Shown: positions 52,295-62,784, counted from the first letter of the stretch. The stretch: DNA of 64,000 nt from an uncultured Oscillospiraceae bacterium (GCA_947169975.1 CAMVRT010000009.1:1-64000); one strand, 5' to 3'. Notes: generated by a model from the sequence alone, not told the origin. Numbers and translations are program-made.

Positions 52295-55120
52295 ATGCAG
52301 AATGAGATTTTTATCAAGGGAGCCCGGGAGAACAACCTGAAGAACATCGACGTCACCATCCCCCGGGACAAGCTGGTGGTGATGACGGGCCTCAGCGGCT
52401 CCGGCAAGTCGTCTTTGGCCTTTGACACCATCTACGCCGAGGGCCAGCGGCGGTACGTGGAGAGCCTCAGCTCCTATGCCCGTATGTTTCTGGGCCAGAT
52501 GGACAAGCCTGACGTGGACTATATCGACGGCCTGTCCCCGGCTATTTCCATCGACCAGAAGACCACCAGCAAGAACCCCCGGTCCACCGTGGGCACGGTG
52601 ACGGAGATCTACGACTATCTCCGCCTCCTGTGGGCGCGGATCGGTGTGCCCCACTGCCCCAGGTGCGGCAAGGAGATCCGCCAGCAGACCATTGACCAGA
52701 TCGTGGATCAGGTGCTCTCGCTGCCGGAGGGCACCCGCATCCAGATCCTGGCCCCGGTGATCCGGGGCCGCAAGGGCGAGCATACCAAGATCTTCGAGGA
52801 CGCCCGCCGCTCCGGCTATGTTCGGGTGCGCTGCGACGGCCACCTCTATGAACTCAGCGAAGAAATCGCGCTGGAGAAGAACAAGAAGCATACTGTGGAG
52901 ATCGTGGTGGACCGCCTCATTGTCCGGCCGGATCTGGGCCAGCGGCTCACCGACTCCATCGAGACCGCCTCCTCCCTCACCGGGGGACTGGTGACGGTGA
53001 ATCTGGTGCGGGAGGAGCAGGACATGAGCTTCTCCCAGAACTACGCCTGCGAGGACTGCGGCATCTCCATCGAGGAGCTGGCGCCCCGGATGTTCTCCTT
53101 CAACAACCCCTTCGGCGCCTGCCCCACCTGCACCGGCCTGGGCATGCAGCTGAAGGCCGACCCGGTGCTGATGGTGCCGGATGACAAGCTGTCCATTCTG
53201 GACGGGGCCATCGCTGTGTCCGGCTGGGGCAACATCCGCTCCGACGGCATCAGCCGCATGTATTTTGAAGCCCTCAGCAAGAAGTACAATTTCTCCCTGC
53301 GCACGCCGTGGCGGGAGCTGCCCCAGAGCGTGAAGGACATCGTGCTCTACGGCACCGGCGGCGAGCTGCTGACGCTGGAGTACGACCAGCCCCGGGGCAA
53401 GGGTGTGCTGCGCCAGCCCTTTGAGGGCATTGCCAACAACGTGGAGCGCCGCTACCGGGAGACCCAGTCCGACGCCAGCAAAAAGGAACTGGAGGAGCTG
53501 ATGGCCGAGTGTCCCTGCCCCACCTGCCGGGGCAAGCGGCTGCGGCCGGAGGCACTGGCTGTCACCGTGGGCGGCAGGAACATTGTGGACGTGACGGAAT
53601 GGAGCGTGGGCGATGAGCTGGCCTTTTTCAATGCCCTGGCCCTCACCGGCAACCAGAAGCTCATCGCCGAGCAGATCCTGCGGGAGATCCGCTCCCGGCT
53701 GGACTTTTTGCAGAGTGTGGGCCTCAGTTATCTGACGCTGTCCCGCTCGTCGGGCACCCTGTCCGGCGGCGAGAGCCAGCGCATCCGTCTGGCCACCCAG
53801 ATCGGCTCCTCCCTCATGGGGGTGCTGTATATTCTGGACGAGCCCTCCATCGGCCTCCACCAGCGGGACAACGACAAGCTGCTGGGCACGCTGAAGCACC
53901 TGCGGGATCTGGGCAACACCCTCATCGTGGTGGAGCACGACGAGGACACCATGCGCGCCGCCGACTACCTTATCGACATTGGTCCCGGCGCCGGCAGCCA
54001 CGGCGGACAGATCGTGGCGGCGGGTACGCCGGAGGAGGTCATGGCCAACCCCATGAGTCTTACCGGCCAGTATTTGAGCGGCAAGAAGCGCATCGAGATC
54101 CCGGCTGTGCGGCGGAAGGGGAACGGCAAGCTTCTCACCGTCCGGGGCGCGCGGGAGAACAACCTGAAAAGCATCGACGTCACCGTGCCTCTGGGCACCT
54201 TCACCTGCGTCACCGGCGTCAGCGGCAGCGGCAAATCATCGCTGGTCAATGAGATCCTCTATAAGAAGCTGGGCGTGGAGCTCAACCGCATGAAGGCCCA
54301 CCCCGGCAAGCATGACGCCATCGAGGGACTGGAGCATCTGGACAAGGTCATCAACATCGACCAGAGTCCCATCGGCCGCACGCCCCGCTCCAACCCCGCC
54401 ACCTATACGGGCCTGTTCAACGATATCCGGGATCTGTTCGCCTCCACCAACGAGGCCAAGGCCCGGGGCTACGGCCCGGGGCGGTTCTCCTTCAACACCC
54501 GTGGCGGCCGCTGCGAGGCCTGCTCCGGCGACGGCGTGCTGAAGATCGAGATGCACTTCCTGGCGGACGTGTACGTCCCCTGCGAGGTGTGCCGCGGCAA
54601 GCGGTACAACCGGGAGACCCTGGAGGTCAAATACAAGGGCAAATCCATCGCCGACGTGCTGGAGATGACTGCCGAGGAGGCCGCCATTTTCTTCGCGCCC
54701 ATTCCGAAGATCGCCGACCGTCTGCGGACGCTGTGCGAGGTGGGATTGGGCTACGTAAAGCTGGGCCAGTCCAGCACCACCCTCTCCGGCGGCGAGGCCC
54801 AGCGGGTCAAGCTGGCCACGGAGCTTTCCAAGCGCTCCACCGGACGGACCATCTATATTCTGGACGAGCCCACCACCGGCCTCCACACCGACGACGTGAA
54901 GAAGCTGCTGGAGGTGCTGCAGCGTCTGGTGGACGAGGGCAACACGGTGCTGGTCATCGAGCACAATCTGGACGTGATCAAGTGCGCCGACTACCTCATC
55001 GACCTGGGGCCCGAGGGCGGCAGCGGCGGCGGCACGGTGGTAGCCACCGGCACGCCGGAGGCGGTTGCCCGGGTGGAGAGCTCCTTTACGGGCCAATATC
55101 TGAAGAGAATACTGAGCTAA
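52295..55120 (+). CDS. uvrA: Excinuclease ABC subunit A
   Basis: The damage-recognising ATPase of nucleotide excision repair. The 941-residue protein has two ABC modules: Walker A GLSGSGKS near residue 32 and GVSGSGKS near 645, signatures [12 protein letters not shown] and [12 protein letters not shown], and zinc modules ([13 protein letters not shown] with [14 protein letters not shown] with CEVCRG). Normal length. It is the third gene of the repair run. Confidence 0.97.
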   Translation: MQNEIFIKGARENNLKNIDVTIPRDKLVVMTGLSGSGKSSLAFDTIYAEGQRRYVESLSSYARMFLGQMDKPDVDYIDGLSPAISIDQKTTSKNPRSTVGTVTEIYDYLRLLWARIGVPHCPRCGKEIRQQTIDQIVDQVLSLPEGTRIQILAPVIRGRKGEHTKIFEDARRSGYVRVRCDGHLYELSEEIALEKNKKHTVEIVVDRLIVRPDLGQRLTDSIETASSLTGGLVTVNLVREEQDMSFSQNYACEDCGISIEELAPRMFSFNNPFGACPTCTGLGMQLKADPVLMVPDDKLSILDGAIAVSGWGNIRSDGISRMYFEALSKKYNFSLRTPWRELPQSVKDIVLYGTGGELLTLEYDQPRGKGVLRQPFEGIANNVERRYRETQSDASKKELEELMAECPCPTCRGKRLRPEALAVTVGGRNIVDVTEWSVGDELAFFNALALTGNQKLIAEQILREIRSRLDFLQSVGLSYLTLSRSSGTLSGGESQRIRLATQIGSSLMGVLYILDEPSIGLHQRDNDKLLGTLKHLRDLGNTLIVVEHDEDTMRAADYLIDIGPGAGSHGGQIVAAGTPEEVMANPMSLTGQYLSGKKRIEIPAVRRKGNGKLLTVRGARENNLKSIDVTVPLGTFTCVTGVSGSGKSSLVNEILYKKLGVELNRMKAHPGKHDAIEGLEHLDKVINIDQSPIGRTPRSNPATYTGLFNDIRDLFASTNEAKARGYGPGRFSFNTRGGRCEACSGDGVLKIEMHFLADVYVPCEVCRGKRYNRETLEVKYKGKSIADVLEMTAEEAAIFFAPIPKIADRLRTLCEVGLGYVKLGQSSTTLSGGEAQRVKLATELSKRSTGRTIYILDEPTTGLHTDDVKKLLEVLQRLVDEGNTVLVIEHNLDVIKCADYLIDLGPEGGSGGGTVVATGTPEAVARVESSFTGQYLKRILS

Positions 55121-55165
55121 CCGATCCTGCGCCCGATGCATAGACTGTACCGAGGTGATGGGATC

Positions 55166-55492
55166 ATGACACTGCTGCAGGACGGGATCCTTGCCCTGCT
55201 GGCCGCTGTAGGCGCCGTGGCGCTGCTGTGGCTGCTGGCCGGGGTGCTGCTGCACCGGGCGGAGGATCTGCCCGTGGTGCTGATGGTGCCTCTGCGGGGC
55301 AAGGCCGAGCAGATGGAATACATAGTCCGCACGCTGGAGCTGCGGCGCAGCCGCACCGGCAGCCGCGCGCCCATCGTGCTGGTGGACGCTGGGCTGGAGA
55401 TGGAGGCTCTCCGCCGGGCGCGGCTGCTGACGGGCGACCATCCGGACGTGCTGCTGATGAGCGCGGCGGATGTGGCGAAATTCTGGGAATAA
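55166..55492 (+). CDS. Small membrane-anchored protein of unknown function
   Basis: A 108-residue protein starting MTLLQDGILALLAAVGAVAL, with one helix (5-28) and a soluble domain: DLPVVLMVPLRGKAEQMEYI, VRTLELRRSRTGSRAPIVLVDAGLEMEA (split), LLTGDHPDVLLM. The pattern resembles a glycosyltransferase- or Rossmann-like fragment, but I recognise no family. ATG 55166 follows GAGGTGATGG. It lies 45 bp after uvrA and 10 bp before recD2. Confidence 0.65.
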   Translation: MTLLQDGILALLAAVGAVALLWLLAGVLLHRAEDLPVVLMVPLRGKAEQMEYIVRTLELRRSRTGSRAPIVLVDAGLEMEALRRARLLTGDHPDVLLMSAADVAKFWE

Positions 55493-55502
55493 GGAGACAA
55501 CC

Positions 55503-57710
55503 ATGGGGGAGCGCCAGACGGTGGAGGGCACCGTAGAGCACGTCATTTTCCGCAACGAGGAGAATGGCTACACCATACTGAATCTGGTCACGGAGGACGG
55601 CGAGGCCGTCACCGTGGTGGGGTGCATCCCCTTTGCCGCCGCCGGGGAGGGGATGACCGTCACCGGCGTGTGGGTGGAGCATCCGTCCTACGGCCGTCAG
55701 ATGAACGCCGAGTCGGTGGACCGCCGCATGCCGGAATCCGGAGATGAGATCATCGCTTATCTGGGCTCCGGCGTCATCAAGGGCATCGGCCCTGCCACTG
55801 CGGCACGTCTGGTGGAGCGCTTCGGGGACGACACCCTGCGCGTCATGGAGGAGGAGCCGGAGCGGCTGAAGACCGTCAAGGGAATCACCGCCAAACGCGC
55901 CGTGGAGATTTCGGAGGCGTTCCGGTCTTTGACCGGTCTGCGCCGTGTGACGGAATTTTTGGCCCGGTACGAGCTGCCGGTGAACCTGGCCATGCAGCTC
56001 TACCGCGCCTACGGCCCGGAGGCGCTGCCCCGGCTGAAGGACGACCCCTATCTGCTGACCCGCCCGGTCTACGGCGTACCCTTTGCCGCCGTGGATGAGA
56101 TCGCCCTGTCCATGGGCTTCGAGGGGGATGATCCCTGCCGCATCGGCGCGGCGCTGACCTACGAGCTGGAGCACAATCTGGGAAACGGTCACGTGTTCCT
56201 GCCCCGGGACAAGCTGCTGGCCGCCACAGCGGCTCTCATCGGCGTGGAGCCGGAGCCGCTGGAGATCGCGCTGGACAAGCTGCTCTCCCGCGGCGTGCTG
56301 GTGCAGGAGCGGGTGGCCAACGTGGACGCCTGCTATCTGCGGCGGATGCATGAGGCGGAGGTAAATGTGGCGGACAAGCTCCGCGTATTGCAGAAGATGC
56401 CCTTTGACGCCCGTGCGAATGTGAACCGGGTCATTGACGAGATCCAGGTCACACAGGGCATTACATACGCTCCGGCCCAGCGCCAGGCGGTGGAGCTGGC
56501 CGCCCGCGAGGGTGTGCTGCTGCTGACCGGCGGACCGGGCACCGGCAAGACCACTACGGTCCGGGCCATCGTGACCCTGTTCGGCCGCATGGGGCTGGAC
56601 GTGCTGCTGCTTGCCCCTACCGGCCGTGCCGCCAAGCGGCTGGGGGAGGTCTGCGGCATGGACGCCCAGACCATCCACCGGTGTCTCGGCATGAGCTTCA
56701 ACGAGCTCACCGGCGAGGTCACGTTCAAGAAAAACGAAAAGGAGCCGCTGGAGACGGACGCCGTCATCGTGGACGAGATGAGCATGGTGGACCTGGAGCT
56801 GATGCAGGCCCTGCTGTGTGCCCTGCGTCCCGGCTGCCGCCTGGTGATGGTGGGTGACCCGGATCAGCTGCCGTCGGTGGGACCGGGCAACGTGTTCGGC
56901 GATCTGATCCGCAGCGAAACGGTGCCGGTGGCCGCGCTCCACACCGTGTTCCGCCAGGCGGAGCAGTCCGCCATCATCCGCAACGCCCACGCCGTCAATG
57001 AGGGCCGTGGGCCGGATCTGAACAACAAACAAAACGACTTTTTCTTCCTGTGCCGCCGGTCGCCGGATCGGCTGGTGCAGACGGTGGTGGAGCTGTGCCG
57101 GGAGCGGCTGCCCAGGAACATGGGCATTCCCACCGCCGACATCCAGGTGATCTCCCCCACCCGGCGGGGTGAGTGCGGCACAGTGCAGCTCAACCGCGCT
57201 CTCCAGGCGGCGCTGAATCCCGCCGCTCCCGGCAAGCGCCAGAAGGTCTGGGGCGACCTCACATTCCGGGAGGGCGACCGGGTCATGCAGAACCGAAACA
57301 ACTACGACGTCATCTGGGAAAAGGACGACGGCGATGTGGGCGCCGGCATTTTCAACGGCGACGTGGGCGTCATTCAGGAGATCGATCCCTCCGGGGAGCT
57401 GCTCACCATCCGCTTTGACGACCGCACCGCCACCTATACCCCGGATCTTCTGAATCAGCTGGACATGGCCTACGCCATCACCGTCCACAAATCCCAGGGC
57501 AGCGAGTACCGCGCGGTGGTGCTTTCCACCGCGCCGGCCGCGCCGGGCCTGATGGTGCGGGGCGTGCTGTACACCGCCATCACCCGGGCAAGAGAGCTGC
57601 TGGTGCTGGTGGGCGACGATACTGTGCCGGGCAAAATGGCGGCGGACGACCGCCGACAGAGACGATACAGCGGACTGCGCCGCAGACTGCGGCAGGGAGG
57701 TGGCCAATGA
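55503..57710 (+). CDS. recD2: RecD2-type ATP-dependent DNA helicase
   Basis: A 735-residue SF1B helicase without RecBC partners. The N-terminal region (1-330) has an OB-like start (GTVEHVIFRNEENGYTIL) and tandem helix-hairpin-helix segments. The helicase core holds Walker A GGPGTGKTT, DEMSMVDLELM (Walker B), GDPDQLPSVGPGN and the C-terminal AITVHKSQGSEY. RecD2 unwinds 5'-3' and acts in replication and repair. ATG 55503 follows AAGGAG. Its stop overlaps comF (57707-57710). Confidence 0.95.
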   Translation: MGERQTVEGTVEHVIFRNEENGYTILNLVTEDGEAVTVVGCIPFAAAGEGMTVTGVWVEHPSYGRQMNAESVDRRMPESGDEIIAYLGSGVIKGIGPATAARLVERFGDDTLRVMEEEPERLKTVKGITAKRAVEISEAFRSLTGLRRVTEFLARYELPVNLAMQLYRAYGPEALPRLKDDPYLLTRPVYGVPFAAVDEIALSMGFEGDDPCRIGAALTYELEHNLGNGHVFLPRDKLLAATAALIGVEPEPLEIALDKLLSRGVLVQERVANVDACYLRRMHEAEVNVADKLRVLQKMPFDARANVNRVIDEIQVTQGITYAPAQRQAVELAAREGVLLLTGGPGTGKTTTVRAIVTLFGRMGLDVLLLAPTGRAAKRLGEVCGMDAQTIHRCLGMSFNELTGEVTFKKNEKEPLETDAVIVDEMSMVDLELMQALLCALRPGCRLVMVGDPDQLPSVGPGNVFGDLIRSETVPVAALHTVFRQAEQSAIIRNAHAVNEGRGPDLNNKQNDFFFLCRRSPDRLVQTVVELCRERLPRNMGIPTADIQVISPTRRGECGTVQLNRALQAALNPAAPGKRQKVWGDLTFREGDRVMQNRNNYDVIWEKDDGDVGAGIFNGDVGVIQEIDPSGELLTIRFDDRTATYTPDLLNQLDMAYAITVHKSQGSEYRAVVLSTAPAAPGLMVRGVLYTAITRARELLVLVGDDTVPGKMAADDRRQRRYSGLRRRLRQGGGQ

Positions 57711-58375
57711 GCGAAAAAAACCGGCTGGACGGGATCGGAAAGAGCATCGCCGAATTTTTCTTTCCCCGGCGCTGCCCCTTCTGCGGCGGCGCGGCCAACG
57801 ATGGGCTGATGTGCCGCAAATGCCGCAGCACGCTGCCCTACACCGGCGAGCATGCCGTACAGAAGGGCACCTTCGGACGGTGCGCCTCGCCCCTGTGGTA
57901 CGAGGGCGGCGTGCGTCGGGCCATTTTGGACTACAAGTTCAAGGGCAAACTGGGCGGACTGGATTGCTTTGGCCAGATGATGGCCCGGTGTGCCGCCGAG
58001 GAGTTCGGCGGCGAGTTCGACGCCGTGACCTGGGTGCCTGTCAGCAAAAAGCGGCTGCGCAAGCGTCACTTTGACCAAAGCCGCTTTCTGGCCGCCAGCC
58101 TCTGTGTGGACTGGCATGTGGCCCCGGTGGAGACGCTGCGCAAGACGGTGGACAACCCGCCCCAGTCCGGCACCGCGGACCATGCCCGGCGCCGTGCCAA
58201 CGTGCTGGGCGTCTATGAAGCCGTCGATCCGGCCCAGATCGCCGGGAAGCGCTGGCTGCTGGTGGACGATGTGGTCACCACCGGGTCTACGCTCTCCGAA
58301 TGTGCCCGGGTTCTGAAGGACGCCGGCGCGGCAGACGTGGTCTGCCTGACGCTGGCTGCCGCCCGGAACAGATAA
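57707..58375 (+). CDS. comF: ComF family phosphoribosyltransferase-like protein
   Basis: A 222-residue protein with an N-terminal zinc finger (CPFCGGAANDGLMCRKC), KFKGKLGG and the PRPP-binding loop LLVDDVVTTGSTLSECARVL. ComF is needed for DNA uptake in competent Bacillus, probably at the cytosolic side. Coupled to recD2 by ATGA. In non-competent clostridia the role may differ. Confidence 0.88.
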   Translation: MSEKNRLDGIGKSIAEFFFPRRCPFCGGAANDGLMCRKCRSTLPYTGEHAVQKGTFGRCASPLWYEGGVRRAILDYKFKGKLGGLDCFGQMMARCAAEEFGGEFDAVTWVPVSKKRLRKRHFDQSRFLAASLCVDWHVAPVETLRKTVDNPPQSGTADHARRRANVLGVYEAVDPAQIAGKRWLLVDDVVTTGSTLSECARVLKDAGAADVVCLTLAAARNR

Positions 58376-58412
58376 GGAGCAAATATCGACAGGAAAAACA
58401 GGGAAAATTCTA

Positions 58413-58441
58413 TTGCAAAAGGCAGACGCGGTCGGTATAAT
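58413..58441 (+). promoter_or_regulatory. Promoter of mreB
   Basis: TTGCAA (58413-58418) and TATAAT (58436-58441) with 17-bp spacing. The leader contains a 6-bp GC hairpin (GCCCGC-AAA-GCGGGC) near 58463-58478 followed by a short T run. Confidence 0.75.
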
Positions 58442-58512
58442 ATAAGTCCGGACGCATTTTGGGCCCGCAAAGCGGGCTTTCCCATACTCTTATGAAAAGG
58501 CAGGATCTTACT

Positions 58513-59544
58513 ATGTGTGGATTGGCAAAGGATATCGGTATCGACTTGGGCACCGCATCGGTGCTGGTCTATATCAAGGGCAAGGGCCTGGTGCTCAATG
58601 AGCCGTCGGTGGTGGCCATCGACAAGACGGACGGCAAGCTGCTGAAGGTTGGCGCCGAGGCCCAAGCCATGCTGGGGCGTACCCCCGGCAACATCGTGGC
58701 CATCCGTCCTCTGCGGGATGGCGTCATTTCCGACTACGACATGACCGAGCGGATGCTGCGTGAGTTCATCCACAAGGTCAGCGGCGGGCTGCAGCTGTTC
58801 AAGCCCCGGGTCATTATCTGCGTGCCCTCCGGCATCACCGAGGTAGAGGAGCGCGCCGTCATCGACGCCGGCATCCAGGCCGGCGCCCGCCGGGTCTACC
58901 TCATCGAGGAGCCCGTAGCCGCCGCCATCGGCGCCGGTATCGACATCTCCAAGCCCGACGGCCACATGGTGGTGGACATCGGCGGCGGCACCAGTGACAT
59001 CGCTGTCATCTCCCTGGGCGGCGTAGTGGAGTCTGCATCCATCAAGGTGGCGGGCGACCAGTTCAACGAGTCCATCGTCAAGTATATGCGCCGCAAGCAT
59101 AACCTGCTCATCGGTGAGCGCACTGCCGAGCAGATGAAGATTCAGATCGGCTGCGTCTTCCCCAAGGAGGAGGAGGCCACCATTGAGATCAAGGGCCGCT
59201 GCCTGATGACCGGCCTGCCCCGCTCCCTCACCGTCACCTCCACGGAAATGATGGAGGCCTTTGAGGAGCCGGTGGAGCGGATCCTGGAGGCAGTTCACAG
59301 CGTGCTGGAGCGCACACCCCCGGAGCTGGTGGCCGACATCTCCAACAACGGCATTGTTATGACCGGCGGCGGCAGCCTCATTGAGGGCTTTGACAAGCTC
59401 ATCACCGCCCGCACCGGCATCCACACCCAGGTGGCGGAGGACGCTATCTCCTGCGTGGCCCTGGGCACCGGCAAGAGCCTGGACGACATCGGCGACATGA
59501 CCGACGGCACCGTGAACCTGAGCCGCCGCCGCCAGATGAACTGA
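58513..59544 (+). CDS. mreB: MreB/Mbl family rod-shape actin homologue
   Basis: A 343-residue bacterial actin that organises lateral wall synthesis. Phosphate 1 motif DIGIDLGTASVLVYIKGKG, VDIGGGTSDIAVISLGG (phosphate 2), LIEEPVAAAIGAGIDI and the C-terminal MTGGGSLIEGFDKLI and ALGTGKSLDD. The start MCGLAKDIG at 58513 follows AGGATC; in-frame ATG 58492 is possible. No mreC/mreD follow, so this may be an Mbl-like paralogue. Confidence 0.92.
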   Translation: MCGLAKDIGIDLGTASVLVYIKGKGLVLNEPSVVAIDKTDGKLLKVGAEAQAMLGRTPGNIVAIRPLRDGVISDYDMTERMLREFIHKVSGGLQLFKPRVIICVPSGITEVEERAVIDAGIQAGARRVYLIEEPVAAAIGAGIDISKPDGHMVVDIGGGTSDIAVISLGGVVESASIKVAGDQFNESIVKYMRRKHNLLIGERTAEQMKIQIGCVFPKEEEATIEIKGRCLMTGLPRSLTVTSTEMMEAFEEPVERILEAVHSVLERTPPELVADISNNGIVMTGGGSLIEGFDKLITARTGIHTQVAEDAISCVALGTGKSLDDIGDMTDGTVNLSRRRQMN

Positions 59545-59598
59545 AGTTATATCGGCGCGATACGCGCTTGAATAGAGAACAAACAGGAGGAGATTACC

Positions 59599-60792
59599 AT
59601 GAATTTTTCCAGCAAGGTGAAGCGCTGCGGCCTTTCCCCCATGCGGAAGTTCCACCCCTACGCGGTGGCCGCCGAGCAGAAGGGCAGAAAGATCTATCAC
59701 CTGAACATCGGTCAGCCCGACATCGCCACGCCCCCCGAGTATTTTGAGGCCGTGCGCAACTTCAACCAGGACGTCCTGGCCTATGCCCCGTCTCCCGGCA
59801 TCCCCGCGCTGATCGAGGCCATTCGCAGCTACTATGCCAAGCTGGACATGCACTTTGCCTCCGATGAGATCCTCATCACCACCGGCGGCTCCGAGGCCCT
59901 GTCCATCACCTTCCAGTGCATTCTGGACGACGGCGACGAGGTGCTGATCCCCGAGCCCTTCTATCCCAACTACAATACCATGGTCGCCACCTGCGGCGCC
60001 CATATCCATCCCATTCCCACCAGCCCCGAGGAAGGCTACCACTACGCCGACCGCGAGAAGATCGAGCGAGAGATCAACGAGCATACCCGCGCCATCGTGG
60101 TCACCAACCCCGGCAACCCCACCGGCGTGGTGCTGACCCACGACGAGATGCGCATGATCGTGGACATCGCCAAGGAGCACAACCTGTTTGTCATCGGTGA
60201 CGAGGCCTACCGCGAGTTCGTCTACGCCGGCGAGCCCCTGCAGTCCATGGGCGAGTTTGCCGACGCCGCCGACAACGTCATCCTGGCCGACACGGTGTCC
60301 AAGCGGTTCTCCGCCTGCGGCGCCCGCATCGGCTGCCTCATCTCCCGGAACCACGAGTTCCTGGGCCACGCCATGAAGTACTGCCAGGCCCGCCTGTCCG
60401 TGGCTACTTTGGACCAGGTGGCCTCCGCCGCCCTGTACAACGTGGGTCCGGAGTATTTCGACGCCGTGCGCAAGGAGTACAAGCTCCGCCGCGACACCGT
60501 GGTGGGTGCCCTCCAGAAGATCCCTGGCGTGGTGTGCAAGTGCCCCCACGGCGCCTTCTACGTCATGGCTGCCCTGCCTGTGGACGATTCCGACAAGTTC
60601 CAGAAGTGGCTGCTGGAAGAGTTCGAGGACAACGGCGACACCGTCATGTTCGCCCCCGGCGAGCCCTTCTACGCCACCCCCGGTAAGGGCCGCAACGAGA
60701 TCCGCATCGCCTACGTGCTCAAGCAGGCGGATCTGGAGCGCGCCATGGAGCTGCTGGCCAAGGGCATCGAGGCCTACAACAACCGCAAGTAA
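59599..60792 (+). CDS. PLP-dependent aminotransferase (class I/II)
   Basis: A 397-residue fold type I aminotransferase. NIGQPDIATPPEYFEAV, TTGGSEALSITFQ, VTNPGNPTGVVLTHDEM, VIGDEAYREFVYAG and the PLP lysine in ADTVSKRFSACGARIG are visible. It resembles the AspC/AlaA group, but the amino acid specificity cannot be assigned. RBS AGGAGGAG precedes ATG 59599. Confidence 0.92.
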   Translation: MNFSSKVKRCGLSPMRKFHPYAVAAEQKGRKIYHLNIGQPDIATPPEYFEAVRNFNQDVLAYAPSPGIPALIEAIRSYYAKLDMHFASDEILITTGGSEALSITFQCILDDGDEVLIPEPFYPNYNTMVATCGAHIHPIPTSPEEGYHYADREKIEREINEHTRAIVVTNPGNPTGVVLTHDEMRMIVDIAKEHNLFVIGDEAYREFVYAGEPLQSMGEFADAADNVILADTVSKRFSACGARIGCLISRNHEFLGHAMKYCQARLSVATLDQVASAALYNVGPEYFDAVRKEYKLRRDTVVGALQKIPGVVCKCPHGAFYVMAALPVDDSDKFQKWLLEEFEDNGDTVMFAPGEPFYATPGKGRNEIRIAYVLKQADLERAMELLAKGIEAYNNRK

Positions 60793-60810
60793 TTTTATCC
60801 CGACAGACCC

Positions 60811-60838
60811 GGCGGGGGCGGCGAGTGCCGCCCCCGCC
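60811..60838 (+). terminator. GC-rich hairpin after the aminotransferase gene
   Basis: A perfect 12-bp stem (60811-60822 with 60827-60838), loop GAGT, followed by a short T run. It lies between the aminotransferase and DUF2461 genes. Confidence 0.55.
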
Positions 60839-60866
60839 GTTTATCCCAAAGACAAGGAGACCGACT

Positions 60867-61544
60867 ATGTTCCAAGGCTATACCCAGGAGACGGTGGATT
60901 TCATGTGGGGAATCCGCTTCAACAACGACCGGGAGTGGTTTACTCCCCGGAAGGAAATCTATCAGCAGCACCTGCTGCGGCCCACCCGCGAGCTGGGCGA
61001 GCAGGTTTACGACGCCCTGTCCGCCGAGCTGAAGGGGGAGCCCCTGCTGCTGAAGGTGTCACGCATTTACCGGGATGCCCGCCGGCTTTTTGGCCGGGGA
61101 CCGTACAAGGACCACCTGTGGTTCGCCATCCGTACCGGCGACAGGGACTGGACCGGCCGGCCCACCTTCTACTTTGAGATCGCCCCGGAGTACTACAGCT
61201 ACGGCATGGGCTTCTGGGCGGCGGAGAGGGAGCTGATGGACCGCTACCGCCGGAACATCGCGGAGCATCCGGAGCAGCTGGCCAAGCTGGTGCGGCGGTT
61301 CAACCGTCAGAGCGTATTTGTGCTGGAGGGGGAGTCCTACGCCAAGCCCAAGGGTGACGTGGGCCCGCTGCTGCAGCCCTGGTTCCAGATGAAATCCATT
61401 AACCTGGCTCATACGGCGCAGCTGGATGAGAAGATCTACTCTCCGGCGCTGGCCGACGAGGTCATTGCGGGGCTGAAGGAGCTGCTGCCCTTCTACCGCT
61501 ACTTTGCCGCCCTGTGCGCCGAGGTATACCGGGAGCAGGCGTGA
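60867..61544 (+). CDS. DUF2461 domain-containing protein
   Basis: A 225-residue soluble protein of the DUF2461 family: the N-terminal FMWGIRFNNDREWF and the central RIYRDARRLFGRGPYKDHLW, then FYFEIAPEYYSYGMGFW are characteristic. The function is unknown. The start ATG 60867 follows AAGGAGA. It is ended by a bidirectional terminator. Confidence 0.85.
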   Translation: MFQGYTQETVDFMWGIRFNNDREWFTPRKEIYQQHLLRPTRELGEQVYDALSAELKGEPLLLKVSRIYRDARRLFGRGPYKDHLWFAIRTGDRDWTGRPTFYFEIAPEYYSYGMGFWAAERELMDRYRRNIAEHPEQLAKLVRRFNRQSVFVLEGESYAKPKGDVGPLLQPWFQMKSINLAHTAQLDEKIYSPALADEVIAGLKELLPFYRYFAALCAEVYREQA

Positions 61545-61551
61545 AAACACA

Positions 61552-61586
61552 AAAAAGGAAGCAGGGGACGCTCCTGCTTCCTTTTT
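61552..61586. terminator. Bidirectional terminator
   Basis: A 14-bp stem (61552-61565 with 61573-61586) with A5 and T5 at its outer ends, between the convergent DUF2461 gene and the membrane protein gene. Confidence 0.85.
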
Positions 61587-61602
61587 GCCTATATGATGAC
61601 GA

Positions 61603-62487
61603 TTAACCACCGCTCTCCGTGATCTCCTCGATGGAGTAGGTATCTCTCCCGACGGTCAGGGCAAAGGTCCGCACCGTGCCGTCCGGCGCGGTCAGATAGA
61701 GCTTCGTCTGGCCGGTTTTGGTGAAGTGCGCGTTGACCATCCAGCCCTCGCTGCCCTTATCGTAGACCATCTCCACCGTGCCGAAGGCGGGATCGTCCAG
61801 CGCCACGTGATAGCTGTCGTCGAATTCGCCGGACATCTCGCCCCCTTGCGCCAGCACCGTGGTATCGTAGCTGATCCGACCGCTGGCCAGAGCTAAAACG
61901 GTGGCCGCGGCCAGGATCACCAGACTGATGATCAGTCCCGCGGTTTTCAGCTTCCTGCTGCTGAAGATGAACAGGGGATAGATGATCACCGTGGCGGCGC
62001 AGAAGACGGCGCTGAGCAGGTGGTTGGGGAAGAAGGACACGGCCTCCTGCAGGAAGCCGAGATAGTGGTAGCCCACAAAGAACAGCATGGGCACCAAAAT
62101 CAGCAGGCTCCACCACTTCTCCTTCTTCATATACCAGCCGATAAAGCCCATGGGCAGCGTGCAGAGCGTCCACACGAACCAGGGGGGATAGTAGACGAAG
62201 ATGCCCCAGCCCAGCGGATTGAAGGGTACCTGCACCAGATAGACCAGGGGCTGGCTGATGAGGAAGAACACGAAGCACTTGAGGGCGGAGTCCACAGGCG
62301 ATTGGCTGTTGACGATGATGAGAATGCCGAAGAGCACCCACCACTCAAAGGAGATACTGATGTCGGCGAAGGAGGTGTCCTTCGTAAAGGGCAGGGCGGC
62401 CATGGCGCCGGTCCAGACGCCGGCGATCACCGCAAAAATAATGAGCTTTGTCCATGTCAGGTTGAGTTGTCCGAACAGCTTTTTCAT
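61603..62487 (-). CDS. Polytopic membrane protein of unknown function
   Basis: A 294-residue protein starting MKKLFGQLNLTWTKLIIFAVIAGVW, with about seven predicted membrane helices in the first 200 residues and a C-terminal extracytoplasmic beta-rich part (YDTTVLAQGGEMSGEFDDSYH; QTKLYLTAPDGTVRTFALTV). I recognise no family. The start 62487 follows AAAGGAACC; a frame open to 62604 covers the tRNA terminator and is rejected. Confidence 0.7.
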   Translation of the reverse strand: MKKLFGQLNLTWTKLIIFAVIAGVWTGAMAALPFTKDTSFADISISFEWWVLFGILIIVNSQSPVDSALKCFVFFLISQPLVYLVQVPFNPLGWGIFVYYPPWFVWTLCTLPMGFIGWYMKKEKWWSLLILVPMLFFVGYHYLGFLQEAVSFFPNHLLSAVFCAATVIIYPLFIFSSRKLKTAGLIISLVILAAATVLALASGRISYDTTVLAQGGEMSGEFDDSYHVALDDPAFGTVEMVYDKGSEGWMVNAHFTKTGQTKLYLTAPDGTVRTFALTVGRDTYSIEEITESGG

Positions 62488-62570
62488 ATGGCTTGGTTCC
62501 TTTCTGCTGAAAATACGAAAAAAACAGACGGAAATCGGGCAGAATATGCATCGTTCCGGATCACAGTGTT

Positions 62571-62602
62571 GAAAAAACCTCGTCTTTCGACGAGGTTTTT
62601 TC
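62571..62602 (-). terminator. Terminator of the tRNA operon
   Basis: A perfect 14-bp stem (62571-62584 with 62589-62602), loop TTTC, with T6 on the minus strand. It begins directly after the tRNA-Val 3' end. Confidence 0.9.
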
Positions 62603-62603
62603 A

Positions 62604-62680
62604 TGGTGGAGACTGCTGGACTCGAACCAGTGACCTCCTGCGTGTGAAGCAGGCGCTCTAACCAGCTGAGCTAAGCCTCC
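62604..62680 (-). tRNA. tRNA-Val (CAC)
   Basis: A cloverleaf can be drawn from GGAGGCTTAGCTCAGCTGG to the encoded CCA. The anticodon loop TTCACAC gives CAC, reading GUG. The T-arm GGTTCGAGTCC is intact. Confidence 0.93.
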
Positions 62681-62709
62681 ATATTGTGCGGGACGGTGGA
62701 CGTCCCGCT

Positions 62710-62784
62710 TGGTGACCCGTACGGGATTCGAACCCATGTTACAGCCGTGAAAGGGCCGTGTCTTAACCACTTGACCAACGGGCC
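62710..62784 (-). tRNA. tRNA-Glu (TTC)
   Basis: GGCCCGTTGGTCAAGTGGTT, the anticodon loop CCTTTCA (anticodon TTC), T-arm GGTTCGAATCC and encoded CCA match bacterial tRNA-Glu. Confidence 0.95.

Noticed and set aside
55164-57707. An 847-codon minus-strand open frame opposite recD2
   Set aside because: Shadow of recD2.
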